Source: Eremothecium cymbalariae DBVPG#7215
Taxonomy: Eukaryota > Ascomycota > Saccharomycetes > Saccharomycetales > Saccharomycetaceae
Reading direction: 5' to 3'
Assembly: GCF_000235365.1 (NCBI RefSeq)
Contig: NC_016454.1
Coordinates: forward strand, 496,001 to 560,000
Length of the DNA stretch: 64,000 bases
Numbering within the stretch: the stretch's first letter is position 1; every line of letters starts with the position of its first letter. The notes under the pieces were generated by a model. It saw only the letters and a program-made list of their open reading frames with translations, was not told where the DNA came from and made no database searches. The position numbers and the translations under genes were made by a program. Shown in pieces: positions 40,834 to 50,073 of the stretch.

Positions 40834-41055
40834 GACGGGATAGAATCAAAAGGTCCAAAAGCAACTAGCTTCTCTATGTTTCTGCGCTCTTCAATTTTTA
40901 TGTTGGTCATGATCATGATGTTTAAATTAGTCAAAAAATTTTCTATTTTGTTTAAAAATAATGAGAAGTTCAACAAATAGGATTAAAAATTGCGAACTGT
41001 CAGCAAGCACACTGGACAAGAAAGACCAGTAAATAAGAGCTATCTAAGTGGCACC

Positions 41056-41337
41056 ATGGTGTTTGAACCCAGCCCCTACCAAGATCGCAGAACATGGAAA
41101 ATGACCCCGGCTATGCTCAGAGCTAGGAGACCTTACTTTAAACAGAATATGCTAGGTTTGTGTCTCCTACTAGGTCTAAGTGGCGGCATATATACTTATA
41201 CCTATAAAATCTTACACAAAGATGATGATTTTGCAGACGTGCCTATCCCACCTGTTGATGAGAAAGAATTGAAAGAGTTAAAGAGGGAGTATGCGCTCGA
41301 GAAGGCAAGAAGGGCAGCAGAAGGGAGCAGCAGTTAG
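41056..41337 (+). CDS. COA3: Cytochrome c oxidase assembly factor Coa3
   Basis: A small inner-membrane protein that, with Cox14, binds newly made Cox1 and regulates its Mss51-dependent translation. I start at the ATG at 41056 (93 residues; yeast 85), because the match to yeast begins there; an in-frame extension of 22 codons upstream looks non-coding. The sequence MVFEPSPYQDRRTWKMTPAM matches the yeast start (MVLNPSKYQDTRTWKMTPAM). One transmembrane helix (about 33-50, LGLCLLLGLSGGIYTYTY) is followed by LHKDDDFADVPIPP and a charged helix. Confidence 0.95.
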   Translation: MVFEPSPYQDRRTWKMTPAMLRARRPYFKQNMLGLCLLLGLSGGIYTYTYKILHKDDDFADVPIPPVDEKELKELKREYALEKARRAAEGSSS

Positions 41338-41658
41338 GTCTTATATAACAAAAAAGATGTACAGATTACTTTTCTGGGTTAGATACTCGTACCTGGCCTC
41401 ACCTGTAAATAGCAGATATATATAGAGGTAGCTAGCCCTTTATATATGCACACACTAATGAAATACAGACATATGATCATGGAATGTTGTGTATTGGAGG
41501 ATGAGTAGCCAGTTGCAGTTCTCCATTAACCAGGCGTTACCCTGTCGTAAAGGGCCGTGATCTTAATTTTAGTTCGGGATCTTTATTGAAGACCAGACTC
41601 AGCAAGCTATAAGAAAGCATACTATATAGTAGTGTAAGGGTGGCTAAAGTTAGTGGTT
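41338..41658. other. COA3-TSC10 intergenic region, nothing recognised
   Basis: 321 bp between two genes on the same strand. There is a TATATATAGAGG run near 41417 and no supported element. Confidence 0.4.
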
Positions 41659-42600
41659 ATGACAACGACGAAATACAAGCTTAATAACCAGGTTGTTCTC
41701 ATCAGTGGTGGTTCTCAGGGTCTAGGCAAGGAATATGCTAAAAAATTCTACAGACAGTCGAATTCAACAGTGATTATTGTGTCACGTTCTGTGGCCAACT
41801 TGAAGGAAGCTGCAACTGAAATAACGGGAGGCAAACGGTTCTCGAAGTTGAATGCTTATCCAAAGAATAGCAGGTTGTATTACTATGCGTGTGATTTGTC
41901 CAATTATGAAGCTGTTCAAGAATTGTTTACTATAATAGATCAAAAGGCTTTCGAGTTAACGCAGGTTCTTATCTGTGCTGGCGGAGCAGTGCCCAAGTTC
42001 TTCACTGATTTGACACCCGAGGAAATAGCAGGTGGGGTTGATACCAACTATTGTACTGCAGCTTTCTTAGCACATGCTTCGTTGAAGCATGGTGCGAAAC
42101 ATTTGGTATTTATTTCGTCGTCTGTTGCGCTCTATCCGTTCATTGGGTATTCACAGTATGCACCAGCGAAGGTTGGTATTCGTTCGTTGGTAGCAATACT
42201 AAGACAGGAGCAGCCTGATGTCCGAATTTCCTGTGTATATCCGGGCAATTTTGCTTCTGAAGGGTTTGTGCAGGAAAACCGTACAAAGCCGGACATAACC
42301 ACCGTTATAGAGGGTGCCAGTCGTGCAATCTCCCCCGAGGAGTGCTGTAATAAGATTATCAAGTCTTTGCAAAGCGGTTGCGATGATATCACTACGGACT
42401 TTGTTGGATGGATACTTTTGGCGTGTACCATGGGTTTCAATGGTCACAATACGAAATACTCGCTGTGGCCAATTGGATGGCTCTTCGGCGCCATTGCAAA
42501 CTTACTAATAGTCCCAATATATATGTTGTTTTGCTGGTATGACATTATCAAATGGAGAAGGCGTCAGCAGCGTGCTAAAGAAGAGGCTAAAGCTAACTGA
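41659..42600 (+). CDS. TSC10: 3-ketosphinganine reductase Tsc10
   Basis: NADPH-dependent short-chain dehydrogenase of the endoplasmic reticulum that reduces 3-ketosphinganine to dihydrosphingosine, the second step of sphingolipid synthesis. I start at the ATG at 41659 (313 residues; yeast 320); upstream in frame lies only a GTG. The cofactor motif SGGSQGLGKEYAKK, the catalytic YSQYAPAK (Tyr and Lys) and the preceding Ser in VFISSSVALYPF are visible. A C-terminal hydrophobic segment (GWLFGAIANLLIVPIYMLFC) anchors it to the membrane and is followed by a basic tail. Upstream of REI1 on the same strand, as in yeast (YBR265W, YBR267W). Confidence 0.95.
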   Translation: MTTTKYKLNNQVVLISGGSQGLGKEYAKKFYRQSNSTVIIVSRSVANLKEAATEITGGKRFSKLNAYPKNSRLYYYACDLSNYEAVQELFTIIDQKAFELTQVLICAGGAVPKFFTDLTPEEIAGGVDTNYCTAAFLAHASLKHGAKHLVFISSSVALYPFIGYSQYAPAKVGIRSLVAILRQEQPDVRISCVYPGNFASEGFVQENRTKPDITTVIEGASRAISPEECCNKIIKSLQSGCDDITTDFVGWILLACTMGFNGHNTKYSLWPIGWLFGAIANLLIVPIYMLFCWYDIIKWRRRQQRAKEEAKAN

Positions 42601-42769
42601 GGGCGGGGCCCACATTCGAGATGCAATCGAACATCAAGTAATCTAGGATTGATGGCTACTATGAAGAAGCGATAAAGCTTCAAAACTACACTAAGTATTT
42701 CAATAATTTAGCTTCGACATAAATATCAGTCCTATGTAAGAACTGCTACTGATACTGAGCTATGGTGAT

Positions 42770-42849
42770 CGATGAGGCTATTACTGCTATTTGATTATTG
42801 TTGATGGTCTTCCGTTTGTTTCTTTTTCACCTAACTAAAAAAATTTCAG
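42770..42849. promoter_or_regulatory. PAC and RRPE-like elements before REI1
   Basis: CGATGAG, an exact PAC core, is at 42770-42776, and AAAAAAATTTCA (an RRPE variant) is at about 42838-42849. Both are 110-190 bp before REI1, in the 361-bp stretch after TSC10. They fit a ribosome biogenesis gene. Confidence 0.45.
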
Positions 42850-42961
42850 TGCCATCTCAAAAACTTTCCATAATGAACATTAACTTCTGCTACAGTTGAA
42901 AACTTATAATATAATCTTTGTAATTTGATTCTAGTCAAAGCGCTCGAGGTACTATTTCAAT

Positions 42962-44146
42962 ATGTCAGTTTATACTTGTAACTCTTGTGGTCTAGGTTTT
43001 AGTTTAAGTGAGGACCAGAGGTCTCATATGAAATCAGGCTGGCACCGTTATAACCTGAAGAGAAGAGTTGCAAATCTTCCATCGATCGATGAAGCAACGT
43101 TTAACAACAAGGTTGCTACTTTGAAACCTGCAGAGGATAAGGATGTTTCAAAACGTGAATTGAGACGTAGAGAAAAGGAAGCGTTGTTGGAGAAGAAGAA
43201 GAGGATTCTCGAACTGGCAAGAGAGAACATGCTTAAAAGCATGCACAATGATAATATTTCGCCGGGAGATGTAACTCCTACCCAGGAAGCTGAATCCATC
43301 AGAAGTGAATTACTTTCGACTAATGGTGTGGAGGGTGAATCAACAAATTTGGGGGGGCCAGCGGTTGAACATAATGAAATATCTGCAGAAGAGGAACATG
43401 AATTGTTGATGGCTGCGAAGTTGAAAAATAAGGTTGATATTCCATTAGAGACATGTTTATTCTGTTCCAAGCGTTCTTTTAAAACTTTCGAACAGAATTT
43501 AGGTCATATGTTTAAGAGTCATGGTTTTTATATTCCTGAGGAGAAATATTTGGTGGATAAAGAGGGTATGGTAAAATATTTATCTGAGAAAATAGGCATT
43601 GGAAATCTTTGTTTATGTTGTTCTTACCAGGGTAGATCTTTGGAGGCTGTAAGAGCACATATGTTAGCTAAATCGCATTGTCGTGTACCGTATGAATCTG
43701 AGGATGAGCAGCTGGAAATCTCTGAATTTTATGATTTTACAAGCAGTTACGCTGCTTTGGATACTGCTACCAACTCTGACGAAAATGAGTGGGAAGACAT
43801 CGAAGAAGAAGGCCTTGCTTCCGAAGATGATGACGAAGTATTACAACAGGAAGTTTTATATCATGATGGCGCTGAGTTACACCTACCGACCGGAATGAAG
43901 GTAGGGCATAGATCCTTACAAAGGTACTACAGACAAAACTTAAAACCTGAGCGCCAGTTATCCGAGGGTCAGGGCACAGTAATTGCTGCTGATACTAGGC
44001 ATTTGGCGACACTTGCCGATAGGAAACAACTGGCAATGCAGAAGAGGACCTGGAAAACCCTAGTGAAAGACAAACGGAGGGACGACAAGAGAGCTGCAAA
44101 GTTTTTAAATAACCAGCCCTATTATAGAGATCAGTTACTGCAGTGA
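42962..44146 (+). CDS. REI1: 60S biogenesis zinc-finger protein Rei1/Reh1
   Basis: A cytoplasmic late 60S maturation factor that helps release and recycle Arx1-Alb1 from pre-60S particles and inserts its tail in the exit tunnel. S. cerevisiae has two related genes (REI1, REH1); only one is here, at the REI1 position next to TSC10. The 394-residue product (Rei1 393) has C2H2 fingers at about 6-28 (CNSCGLGFSLSEDQRSHMKS), 165-190 (CLFCSKRSFKTFEQNLGHM) and 218-242 (CLCCSYQGRSLEAVRAHM). An acidic region (about 245-300) and a basic C-terminus, HRSLQRYYRQNLKPE to the end, follow. Confidence 0.94.
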   Translation: MSVYTCNSCGLGFSLSEDQRSHMKSGWHRYNLKRRVANLPSIDEATFNNKVATLKPAEDKDVSKRELRRREKEALLEKKKRILELARENMLKSMHNDNISPGDVTPTQEAESIRSELLSTNGVEGESTNLGGPAVEHNEISAEEEHELLMAAKLKNKVDIPLETCLFCSKRSFKTFEQNLGHMFKSHGFYIPEEKYLVDKEGMVKYLSEKIGIGNLCLCCSYQGRSLEAVRAHMLAKSHCRVPYESEDEQLEISEFYDFTSSYAALDTATNSDENEWEDIEEEGLASEDDDEVLQQEVLYHDGAELHLPTGMKVGHRSLQRYYRQNLKPERQLSEGQGTVIAADTRHLATLADRKQLAMQKRTWKTLVKDKRRDDKRAAKFLNNQPYYRDQLLQ

Positions 44147-44337
44147 TCCTGCGACTGTATATATACATCAATATTTAATATCAAGTTGAACATTACTGCA
44201 CTCACTTGCCTAGCATTACGCACGGTATTTTAGAATCTAAATAATGAAATTGCGAGCGTGTTAGATTTACTTATTATTTGAACCAACAAAAGAGTCAAGG
44301 TGTTTGTATGCCTACGATTCACAGTTAATTTGATTAA

Positions 44338-46758
44338 ATGCTATTTAGGGCTATATCACTTCTGATATGTCAGTTGGTTGCGATTTTGACCTTTGCTATT
44401 GGGTTTTTCCCACAGAAATCTGTCTTGACAGGTGATTCTGAATTTCTTTACATGCCAGAGGAACATAAACCAATGGAACCTCAATTCGAAAAAATGGTGG
44501 TAATGGTAATTGATGCTTTACGGTCTGATTTTTTATTTCAAGCAAATGTGTCCGGTTTCCACTTTGTTCACGATTTGATAAATAAAGGCGAAGCATGGGG
44601 TTATACGGCATATTCAAACCCTCCTACTGTCACATTGCCTAGGTTAAAGGGGATCACAACTGGTTCTATGCCAAATTTTCTTGATGCAATTTTGAATGTT
44701 GCTGAAGATGATACGTCATCTAACTTGAAGGACCAAGACTCATGGTTGTCTCAACTTCATAAGCATGGGAAAAGGATACATTTTTATGGTGATGACACTT
44801 GGTTAAAGCTGTTTCCTTCACACTTTTTTCAACGCAGTGACGGTACCAACTCATTCTTTGTTAGTGATTTTGAAGAAGTCGATAGAAATGTAACTAGGCA
44901 TCTGCCGTATGATTTAAGTTATCAGGAATGGGATATTCTGATCCTACATTATTTAGGTTTAGATCATATTGGGCATAAAGGGGGATCCGCGTCACAATTT
45001 ATGTTTCCTAAACACATAGAGATGGATGCGGTAATTAAAGACATTTATGACGCGGTTGATGAACGAACTTTAGTATGTGTGTTGGGAGATCATGGGATGA
45101 ATGATATGGGTAATCATGGGGGTTCATCTGCTGGAGAAACAAGTGCAGCAATGGTGTTTATTTCTAAAAAATTGGCAAACTATAAAGCTCCAGAAGCTCA
45201 AAGAGGTGTTCAAGTGCCCCTAATCAACTCAGATGGAGATTATCAATATCTTACTAGGATCCAACAAGTGGACATTGTGCCAACCCTAGTTTCGTTATTT
45301 AATTTCCCTATCCCCCAAAATAGCGTTGGTATTATAATAAAGGATTTCCTGCCGCTACTTGGTACTTTTGCTGAGATTAAAGTGAAAGATAACTTTCGCC
45401 AGTTAATGAAATTGGCGAATAATACGCCCGAGTTTGCTGGGGCTAGCATTGACATGTTACTGGAACAAATGAAGATTACTCAAGATGATTTGGCTACAGC
45501 TGCTACAAACTATAACTACATCTTTTTAATTATTGGTTTGTCCATCTTATGTTTCATAACAATAATCATCTCTTGTGAATTTTACAGAACTTTCAAACAA
45601 ACCAAAATTTTAAGTCTGACGGTGGCTATATCTCTATCCTTAGGTTTGAGCATGTTCAGCAGTAGTTTTGTGGAAGAGGAGCATCAGATATGGTGGTGGA
45701 TACTTACCGCTGCTGTAGGAATATCTTGGGTTATGAATCCGTCTCTTACTTGGGATCATTTTCTGGTATCTGTCTGTGCCAGATTAATCCGTGGATGGAA
45801 TAATAGTGGCCAAAAATACATATACGAAAATACGATTTATCAGATCTTGGAAAGATACCCCAATACTAAATGGCTTATAAATGCTGCAACAATGTTTTTA
45901 GTCGCTTTTGAAACTGTTGAATTTAATCTGATGACATTTGTCTCGTCGTTTGTTACAGTTACTTTATGCTTAGCTTACAAAGGTTGTTGGACTCTCGTCA
46001 ATGAAGGATTGGTCCCAAACTGGTTACAGGCTTTTGTTAATATGACATGTTCATTTTTAATTGGACCCGATAATATGCTCAAAGAAGCCCTAGTACCTTT
46101 GGCCCGGCTTTGTTTCCAAAGTATTCTGGCATCGATAGTATTTCGGGTATGCTATAACAGGTTTAAATCATCGCCAAAAACATTGCAAAGTATAATCCCG
46201 CTTATTAATACCATATTGGTTTTACAGACCTCACCTTCCAATATCCCATTATTCCTTCTTTTCACCGTTATGAAGATAGCAATCAACAGGATTCTAACTA
46301 ATTTATCCTCTAATGACCTATCACAGATATCCTGCATATTATCCTTAATAATGCAAAACTTTACATTCTTCCAATTCGGTGGCACAAACTCAATAGCAAC
46401 AATAAATTTGACCAATTCATATAATGGTGTTTCTCAGAGTTATAACATATATGTTGTTGGTTTCTTGACGTTTATTAGTAACTTCGCACCTGTGATTTAT
46501 TGGTCTTTGAACCTCATTGAAGTCTACCAAGAACCCAATAAAAAACATACATACTTAGTTGAAAGGTTACCTATATTGTTCCATTATTCTGTTACTGGTG
46601 TTTTCCTGTTGATATCCTGTTTGGCACTACGATACCATTTATTCATATGGAGTGTCTTCAGCCCAAAACTATGCTACTATATAGCCTGGAGCATCCTTAT
46701 CAACGGCCTATTAGAACATTTATTTAATCCACTGCTTCTGACTGTTACCAATAAGTAG
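44338..46758 (+). CDS. LAS21: GPI ethanolamine phosphate transferase 2 (Las21/Gpi7)
   Basis: Adds ethanolamine phosphate to the second mannose of the GPI anchor in the endoplasmic reticulum. The 806-residue product (yeast 830) has an N-terminal membrane segment (about 3-25). A lumenal alkaline-phosphatase-like domain follows, with VIDALRSDFLF (metal-binding Asp), TVTLPRLKGITTG (nucleophile Thr) and GDHGMNDMGNHGG. From about residue 395 to the end it is almost all hydrophobic, with roughly ten or more membrane helices. The yeast gene is YJL062W, next to COA3; here TSC10 and REI1 from the chromosome II segment are interposed. Confidence 0.95.
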   Translation: MLFRAISLLICQLVAILTFAIGFFPQKSVLTGDSEFLYMPEEHKPMEPQFEKMVVMVIDALRSDFLFQANVSGFHFVHDLINKGEAWGYTAYSNPPTVTLPRLKGITTGSMPNFLDAILNVAEDDTSSNLKDQDSWLSQLHKHGKRIHFYGDDTWLKLFPSHFFQRSDGTNSFFVSDFEEVDRNVTRHLPYDLSYQEWDILILHYLGLDHIGHKGGSASQFMFPKHIEMDAVIKDIYDAVDERTLVCVLGDHGMNDMGNHGGSSAGETSAAMVFISKKLANYKAPEAQRGVQVPLINSDGDYQYLTRIQQVDIVPTLVSLFNFPIPQNSVGIIIKDFLPLLGTFAEIKVKDNFRQLMKLANNTPEFAGASIDMLLEQMKITQDDLATAATNYNYIFLIIGLSILCFITIIISCEFYRTFKQTKILSLTVAISLSLGLSMFSSSFVEEEHQIWWWILTAAVGISWVMNPSLTWDHFLVSVCARLIRGWNNSGQKYIYENTIYQILERYPNTKWLINAATMFLVAFETVEFNLMTFVSSFVTVTLCLAYKGCWTLVNEGLVPNWLQAFVNMTCSFLIGPDNMLKEALVPLARLCFQSILASIVFRVCYNRFKSSPKTLQSIIPLINTILVLQTSPSNIPLFLLFTVMKIAINRILTNLSSNDLSQISCILSLIMQNFTFFQFGGTNSIATINLTNSYNGVSQSYNIYVVGFLTFISNFAPVIYWSLNLIEVYQEPNKKHTYLVERLPILFHYSVTGVFLLISCLALRYHLFIWSVFSPKLCYYIAWSILINGLLEHLFNPLLLTVTNK

Positions 46759-46977
46759 TGAGAAATTGGTTACTATATGTATTGATGGATAGAATATGTA
46801 TCTATTAAACACTGATCATAATTTTGTATTTTAGCCATAGTTCTACTTGGATTGACGACTTTTTAGATTTGCCGTAAACTGAATTAAAGAAAAAACCAAC
46901 CTTGTTTTTAAACTACTTCAACGTCTTATATCATTATTAGAGTTTCCGTGCCCACCGCTTAGGTAACAAATAGAGCT

Positions 46978-47289
46978 ATGTTTTCATCCCCTCTAATAAT
47001 CAACAAACGTCTGATATCTACTACCCTTAGGCTGGCTGAGCAAAAGGGTTCTAAAGCCATTATCTCGTCGTGTCCAGCCGGTACTCCACTAAATTTACAA
47101 ATTAAAAAAACTGGCAAGGAGCCTGTAGCTCTGCATGAATCGGAATATCCAGAATGGCTGTGGGGTGTATTAGATCCCCAAGTTGAAGCTGCTAAGCTAA
47201 ATGAGGACCCGTTTGCTGCTCGTAAGAAGCAACTGAGAAAGATGAACAGAGAGAAGATCAAGCAGAATAACTTTCTGTCAAGAATTTGA
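46978..47289 (+). CDS. MRPL37: Mitochondrial large-subunit ribosomal protein mL54
   Basis: A small mitochondrial 54S ribosomal protein. The 103-residue product (yeast 105) starts with a likely presequence (MFSSPLIINKRLISTTLRL). It has the mL54 core SCPAGTPLNLQIKKTGKEPV, then ESEYPEWLWGVLD, and a basic C-terminal helix (RKKQLRKMNREKIKQNNFL). In yeast it follows REI1 (YBR267W, YBR268W); here LAS21 is between them. Confidence 0.95.
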   Translation: MFSSPLIINKRLISTTLRLAEQKGSKAIISSCPAGTPLNLQIKKTGKEPVALHESEYPEWLWGVLDPQVEAAKLNEDPFAARKKQLRKMNREKIKQNNFLSRI

Positions 47290-47546
47290 TGGGTGACAAA
47301 TAGATCAAGAATACTTGTACATAATAGATATATAACCTTTAAAATGGAACACTAGTACTATTTATACTGCTGTTACTTGCTAATCCTGGGATCTGGAGGG
47401 TGCAACGTACTGTAGTCTGAACTTGGGAAATCTATGTATCAAAGCTGTATTTGTCAATTTGTATAATTAATTCCCGAAAAATTTTAGTGAACTCAGGTTC
47501 AACAACATTCAAAACACAACACTGCAACATAGTTATCCTCACAAGT

Positions 47547-49562
47547 ATGACTGGCGATCCGCATCCGATTTTCCAAGTGCCCCCATTTAGAACTCTGAGT
47601 AAGTTGCATGTACATGTCTGTAAGAATGCGACTCAAATCGTGACGTGCTTTGATAAAAACTTACGGTACGCTAGAGTAACGGAACACACATTTAAGAGCA
47701 AGCATTTAGACATTAAACATAGTGAGCATAGCATTTTGAATAATTCAGGTACATTAATCGCATTCTATGGTTCCAATGATGTTGAGCTGTTCGATATGGA
47801 TGGTAAGAAGTCTTGCTTGCGCGTCGAGTTGGGCATTAAGCAGGTATTATGGCATCCATTGGCTTATCTAGATTCATGCCTTGTTGTGTTGACCAAGGAG
47901 AATACTATTGAATTATATGAGCTAGCTAAGGCCAACTTCATGTATCCTACGGTTGTTTTGAATGAAAAGCTTCCTCAGTTAGGTATTTCCTCGCATGTAT
48001 CTGAAATTTGCAGTATGGCATTTTCACCAGATGGGTTGACATTATATCTACTGTCGTTAGAAGAAGGTGGCGATGTCTATGCACTACATCCCTTATTGCC
48101 AAGTCGGTTACGAATTAAGCGTTCCTTCTGGGAATCACAATGGTATAAGGCTACGGCATTATATGAATCAATTGATAAAGATACTCCAAATGAGAAGAAG
48201 ATTGCTATGATCGAGCATTTTGACTTCGTCTCAAAGATCTATAAGATGATTGACAAGGACTCCGAGTTTTTCGACGTGAATATTCCAGAGCACAAAAGAA
48301 TGGTAACTCCACGGGGACCATTTAGTATTTATGGTTTTCCTGAGGAGTTATACAATACCACAGCCACAAAACTAATTACACTGCCGGTAAACGACGAGGG
48401 CGCATACGTTCTAATACTCAGTTTTGATGATGGGACTATTTTGTCTTTGTTCCCAGATATAGAGTTGCTCATGTCTTGGAGTAGATCTCTAAACAACGCT
48501 TGCTCATTTGTATTAATTGAAAAATTCAGAGCTGGTGGTGAGATATTTGCTATTGAATCAGGTGTGGCTATTCTTGAGAAGAATAATGCTCATATCGTAA
48601 GGTTCCCATATTTAAAGGCTCTTGGTGAGTGTATCAAAGAAGGAGATATAGCTCCCATGGTAGATGTTAAATTAACCTCAGATATTACTCCGTTAGCTGG
48701 TTCATATCATACCGTGGTTACTTGGAACGAACCTTCGACCAAGGGGATCTTGTTTATTGGAAATTCAGTTATTCGATCAATACCTGATGATGTAGGTTTG
48801 AGTTCATTTAAACCAAGGGTTGATCCTGCTATTTCACAGAATGGCAAATATACTGTATGCTTCCCGTCCACAATGGAGGAACTATTAAAAACTAATAAGG
48901 CACTTCAACATACGCTTCGTCAACCTCTTCCATTGGTCCCTCTTGAACAAAAGAATGTACCGTTGAATAGCGAGTTTAATGAACATCAGTTGGCCACCCT
49001 CACCAAAATTAGCACAGAAGTTATGGATAGAATCATTCTCGCCCAGTCATTGGGGTATCTAATGTACAACCGAGCAGCCACACAACAATTTGAACTGTGT
49101 CGCCAACTAGAAACAGTCAGTAAACTGAATGACAGAAGTGTGACCTTGAAGCAAAATACCAAGTCATTGACTTGCAGGCTTGATTCAGTGTCCAAAAAAG
49201 ACATCGCTCTCAGAAGTAGGCTCGAAAAACTTCAACAGTCGTTAGATAAGGTTAACGAAAGCCCAAAATTCAACGAACTCCCGCTTAGTATGAAAGAGAG
49301 GGCCTGGTTCAGAGAGTTGAAAAATGATGTACTCGCATTCAACGAGTACGTACTCCAAAATAGTAAGCTGTGCGAAGAACTAAATTTTCTGAAAAAGGAA
49401 TTAGAACTGATAGAATCCAATCACGGCAACATCCCTAACGAAGAGCTCTTTAATTTTGAAAAACTCCAGGACCTTTTGACGTTGGACTCAAAGATGATTG
49501 GAGATTGTAATGATCAGTTGCTCGCTGCTGCAAAGGACTTGGAAAATAAGCTATATATCTGA
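47547..49562 (+). CDS. NUP82: Nucleoporin Nup82
   Basis: A subunit of the cytoplasmic Nup82-Nup159-Nsp1 complex of the nuclear pore, which supports mRNA export. I start at the ATG at 47547 (671 residues; yeast 713); the open frame upstream begins with a TTG and looks non-coding. The N-terminal part (to about 420) is a beta-propeller: KQVLWHPLAYLDSCLVVLTK and MAFSPDGLTLYLLSLEEGGD match yeast Nup82 blades. The C-terminal part (about 490-671) is predicted coiled coil with heptad-like Leu spacing (LEKLQQSLDKVNE, LCEELNFLKKELELIE). The yeast gene is YJL061W. Confidence 0.92.
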   Translation: MTGDPHPIFQVPPFRTLSKLHVHVCKNATQIVTCFDKNLRYARVTEHTFKSKHLDIKHSEHSILNNSGTLIAFYGSNDVELFDMDGKKSCLRVELGIKQVLWHPLAYLDSCLVVLTKENTIELYELAKANFMYPTVVLNEKLPQLGISSHVSEICSMAFSPDGLTLYLLSLEEGGDVYALHPLLPSRLRIKRSFWESQWYKATALYESIDKDTPNEKKIAMIEHFDFVSKIYKMIDKDSEFFDVNIPEHKRMVTPRGPFSIYGFPEELYNTTATKLITLPVNDEGAYVLILSFDDGTILSLFPDIELLMSWSRSLNNACSFVLIEKFRAGGEIFAIESGVAILEKNNAHIVRFPYLKALGECIKEGDIAPMVDVKLTSDITPLAGSYHTVVTWNEPSTKGILFIGNSVIRSIPDDVGLSSFKPRVDPAISQNGKYTVCFPSTMEELLKTNKALQHTLRQPLPLVPLEQKNVPLNSEFNEHQLATLTKISTEVMDRIILAQSLGYLMYNRAATQQFELCRQLETVSKLNDRSVTLKQNTKSLTCRLDSVSKKDIALRSRLEKLQQSLDKVNESPKFNELPLSMKERAWFRELKNDVLAFNEYVLQNSKLCEELNFLKKELELIESNHGNIPNEELFNFEKLQDLLTLDSKMIGDCNDQLLAAAKDLENKLYI

Positions 49563-49626
49563 GTGTTAAAACGAAAAAATTTTATATACATACTTTTCGG
49601 TCTTCCGTAGCCTTAACAGTAAAAAA

Positions 49627-50073
49627 CTAAAAATCGGTAACTCTGCCGTTATAAGAGTAGTCACCATGTCTCAGCGGATCCTGTTTTGGGCCTCCAATTT
49701 CCCCTGTCTTTGGATTTACATCCCCTTCAAATTCTGGTATCGTTTTACTAAATTCTGGAGAAAACTCCTTGACTTGTTTCTGCAATATAGGTGACTTAGC
49801 TGATTCTTTTAAATTATCACCTTCTAATTGTTCGTTGTACTCGTTGATTGCGGCCACTGAATTAGCATACCTTTGTAATCTCTCAAACTCTTCCTGTTCA
49901 TCCTTGGATAATGGAGGAGGCCCGGGTTTTCTGTCTATTCCAAAATTACGAACCCTCATCCTGAGTAAATGACCTTTCTGCAACCCAGAGCGTACCTCTC
50001 TGAGATATCTTGACTGCGTATATACCACGTTTCGGAACATGAGTGGATATCCTCGAGAACTGCTAATCACCAT
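49627..50073 (-). CDS. SDH8: Succinate dehydrogenase assembly factor Sdh8 (SDHAF4)
   Basis: A soluble mitochondrial matrix protein that binds flavinylated Sdh1 and aids its assembly into complex II. The 148-residue product (yeast 138) starts with a positively charged, Ser/Arg-rich presequence. The conserved family tail is complete: FEGDVNPKTGEIGGPKQDPL followed by RHGDYSYNGRVTDF, ending as in yeast and human SDHAF4. An internal ATG at codon 12 is an alternative start. It is convergent with NUP82 at a spacing of 64 bp. Its yeast counterpart, YBR269C, follows MRPL37. Confidence 0.95.
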   Translation of the reverse strand: MVISSSRGYPLMFRNVVYTQSRYLREVRSGLQKGHLLRMRVRNFGIDRKPGPPPLSKDEQEEFERLQRYANSVAAINEYNEQLEGDNLKESAKSPILQKQVKEFSPEFSKTIPEFEGDVNPKTGEIGGPKQDPLRHGDYSYNGRVTDF